Assembly (NCBI GenBank): GCA_963921795.1
Contig: OY997639.1
Span: forward strand, 59,360,153-59,424,152
Direction: 5' to 3'
DNA from: Nannobrachium achirus
Taxonomy: Eukaryota > Chordata > Actinopteri > Myctophiformes > Myctophidae
DNA length: 64,000 bases
Part shown: positions 57,116-64,000 of the stretch, piece by piece
Position numbering within the stretch: the first letter of the stretch is position 1
Layout: the number at the start of each line of letters is the position of its first letter
Translations under genes and position numbers: made by a program
Notes under the pieces: model-generated
Databases searched by the model: none
What the model saw: only the letters and a program-made list of their open reading frames with translations
What the model was told of the DNA's origin: nothing

Positions 57116-57698
57116 GATGACATCGTCACATCGATTATACTGCCTATGTGTCCCAGGTTGTTCCCCTTTGGCTTCCAGATTTTGGGCATGTCTTTACTCT
57201 TTATAGGTGAAATCTCACCTATAATTGTAAAAAGAAAAGGTCATAGGCAACCTACAAGCTTACAAAATCAGTTTTTCAGAATTCAGTTAAGGGAATATCT
57301 TTTATTACATTTTCTATTATTGCTGACTGTGTCATGTCTGTGTATGTCAGGAACCCACTAAGGAAAATAACATGCAGTATTCAAGCATGCTGTATACTTG
57401 GCCAATAAAACACTTGTAATGATGATTTGCAGACCTTTGCTGTTCTTCTCACCTGCCTTTTTGGTGCCGTCATTGGAGAGATACAGTAACATCGTGCCAC
57501 GGAGTCTGGTGGCCAATGACAACAGCTTCACCTGCCAGGCAAAAAAAGAGGAGCACCAGCCTCACTGTCACAGTCACTCCACGACACGTCACCTAGAAAG
57601 CTGTCCTCAGCAGAGCTCTACCCGCCCCGCCCTGTCCCCTTCAAACCCCCACCCCCATCGGTGGACTCTCCGTACTGTGTAGACCACTGGAAGCTGAC

Positions 57699-62380
<4,682 letters not shown>

Positions 62381-62617
62381 GTAAGTTAACCACTTGAACC
62401 CTTGGTGTCACAATTCTGCGGGTGAACATTAGCCAAAAATAGCAGATCGGCGCTTTGCCAACTCGTTGTGAGCTCGTAGATCAGCTATTTGTGGTGAAGA
62501 CATTTGGGGTAGAGGAGGGAAAAAGAGCCCACATAAACATGCATAGAGTACACCCATGTACCACACACATACACTTGCGAACAAACCTGTATAAACGGTA
62601 TAAGGGCTGAATAAATG

Positions 62618-63340
62618 ACTATTCATTCATTCAACCTTTATTTAATTTCTCGAAAAGATCAATTGAGGGAGATCCTCATTTACAATGATGCCGAGATTAC
62701 AAACAGAAATTAATACAGAAAGAAAACAGTGATGACAACAATCAGTTAAAACAATTACATACTTGTAATGCACGGTTATTAAGTAAACTCCTGAAATGAC
62801 CAACAGATGCTAGGGTACTCATCCTAAAATCTTGTTGCAAGAGATTCCAAGAATCAGGTGGGTGCACTAACGCTAAAGGCAGTCTTTCCCAGTTCTGAGT
62901 TAGCAAAGGGGACCTTAAGGACCAGCCAATCGCTGGAGCGAGTTTGAATGTAACTAGGTTTCTCACGTAGCATGGAAGAGATGTATGGTGGCAGTTTTCC
63001 AACCAGGCCTTTATAAATGAAGAGATGCCAATGATAGTTGCGCCTCTCCGACAAAGAACCCCAGCCCACCATACCATACAGGTCGCAATGATGAAATTTG
63101 CACCAGTAATAAACCTCAAAGATATATTATGTCTCCATAATCCAACACGGATAAAAATGTAGCTTTGATGATCCTCTTTCTACAAAACATGGGGAAACTA
63201 GTTTTATTTATATAGAGGCAGCCAATCTTTTGGCGGAGTTTTATAACAAGATTATCTATATGGTGTTTAAAATTGAATTTGTCGTCTAGCCATATGCCAA
63301 GGTATTTGTATTCTGAAACCTTTTCTATACTTGAACCATT
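62618..63340 (-). mobile_element. LINE 3' fragment, second family
   Basis: Minus-strand reading gives VSEYKYLGIWLDDKFNFKHH, then RIIKATFLSVLDYGDIIY, the post-RT region of L2/CR1-like LINEs, followed by frameshifted remnants to 62742. The tail ends in (TGAA)n-type repeats at 62622-62637. Sequence and tail differ from the 24.5-kb LINE. Confidence 0.75.
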
Positions 63341-63480
63341 GGTGGTGGCAATGTTCCCTCTAATTTTTTTTTCGGTCTGAGCAAACACTCCAACCTTCTG
63401 AGCACAACTTGAGCACTGATGAGCAAATATGTCGAGTGCACGAGTGTATACTGCGTCAGTGTGTGAAGTCATGTCAAGTT
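63341..63480. repeat. Repeat beginning AATGTTCCCTCTAA
   Basis: This start (63349) followed by TTTTTTTTCGGTCTGAGCA resembles the end of a widespread DNA element. It breaks the LINE frame. Only one end is visible. Confidence 0.4.
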
Positions 63481-64000
63481 ATGGCTTATTCAAATTTTAT
63501 TACAGAATAAGTAATAGCGGTTCGACTACTGTTAATAAACTGTAGGCTACTATTGGTCAGTTAAATTTAAAAAGACGGGGGGAAAAGGGTTTTATATCCA
63601 TTATTATTCAGTATTAGGCCTACAGACTGATTTCCCCCCTTGGGATAATAAATCTATCTATCTTATATAGTATATACACATGTTGACAGCATTGTGTAAA
63701 TACAATACAAACAATGGGCCTAAATATGAGTAAAAAGTAACAATACATTGACATATTGATATTGACACATCTAAAGAAGTGTCATTATTATGAATAAAAT
63801 ACAGTCCAAAAGCACTATGTGTAGCCTACTGTATGTGCCAAAGTGCCAATGTAAGCATGCATGCGAAAATTTGGTATAGGCCTACCATTTCACACTCAAT
63901 TTAAATTAACACTGGCTTTTGACCTTGTAGATTGCTTTCCCAAAAATTAAATCATATATGACCTAAGCTAGCCCATAACATTACAGAGAGGTGGACTCTC
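63481..64000. other. mindy3 intron 8, no recognised feature
   Basis: AT-rich sequence to the window edge. The next mindy3 exon is not reached. Confidence 0.5.

Noticed and set aside
57035-57361. 108-residue frame upstream of mindy3 as a gene or 5' exon
   Set aside because: The first 20 or so residues match a Tc1-like transposase relic and the rest is not recognisable.

Overview
The window is vertebrate nuclear DNA, almost certainly from a ray-finned (teleost) fish. It carries three intron-containing vertebrate genes, very long CA/GT microsatellites, L2/CR1-type LINEs, tRNA-derived SINEs and many hAT, Harbinger-like, TTAA-type and Helitron-like elements. I cannot fix the order or species from sequence alone. 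No prokaryotic features, no CRISPR and no recognisable retroviral genes are present.

Layout: positions 1-32 kb are a gene-poor nest of mobile elements. It opens with the edge of a repetitive ORF family (1-1140, minus), then a hAT transposase relic split by a Harbinger-like insertion (3.1-5.15 kb), then a 1.1-kb hAT element (5.66-6.76 kb). Next come two tandem copies of a 2.17-kb unit (7.30-19.35 kb). The second copy is split by a 7.7-kb satellite-packed hAT element with a clean 8-bp target duplication (10857-18565). After this lie a TIR element with a SAP-like ORF (21.9-23.8 kb) and an L2/CR1-type LINE (24.46-29.4 kb, minus) broken by two Helitron-like units.

The genes follow. cdcp1 (CUB domain-containing protein 1, plus strand) has exons at 32.45-42.85 kb. 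clec3b (tetranectin, minus strand) is complete at 46.72-51.80 kb. mindy3 (K48-specific deubiquitinase, plus strand) starts at 57.70 kb and leaves the window after its eighth coding exon. cdcp1 and clec3b are convergent neighbours, as in human 3p21.31; mindy3 lies elsewhere in human (10p13). The three genes have unrelated jobs (adhesion/Src signalling, plasminogen-binding plasma lectin, ubiquitin-chain trimming), so nothing suggests a shared pathway.

Most unusual signals: (i) a dispersed palindrome with arms of about 27 bp, present whole or as half-sites more than 20 times across the window, inside and outside other elements; (ii) a hAT MITE inserted exactly at a cdcp1 exon/intron border so that the transposon end now forms the splice donor; (iii) two successive mindy3 introns whose 3' ends are about 150-bp GT runs, one touching the acceptor AG; (iv) the satellite-bearing 7.7-kb hAT element. 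All calls come from reading the sequence; no database search was possible.
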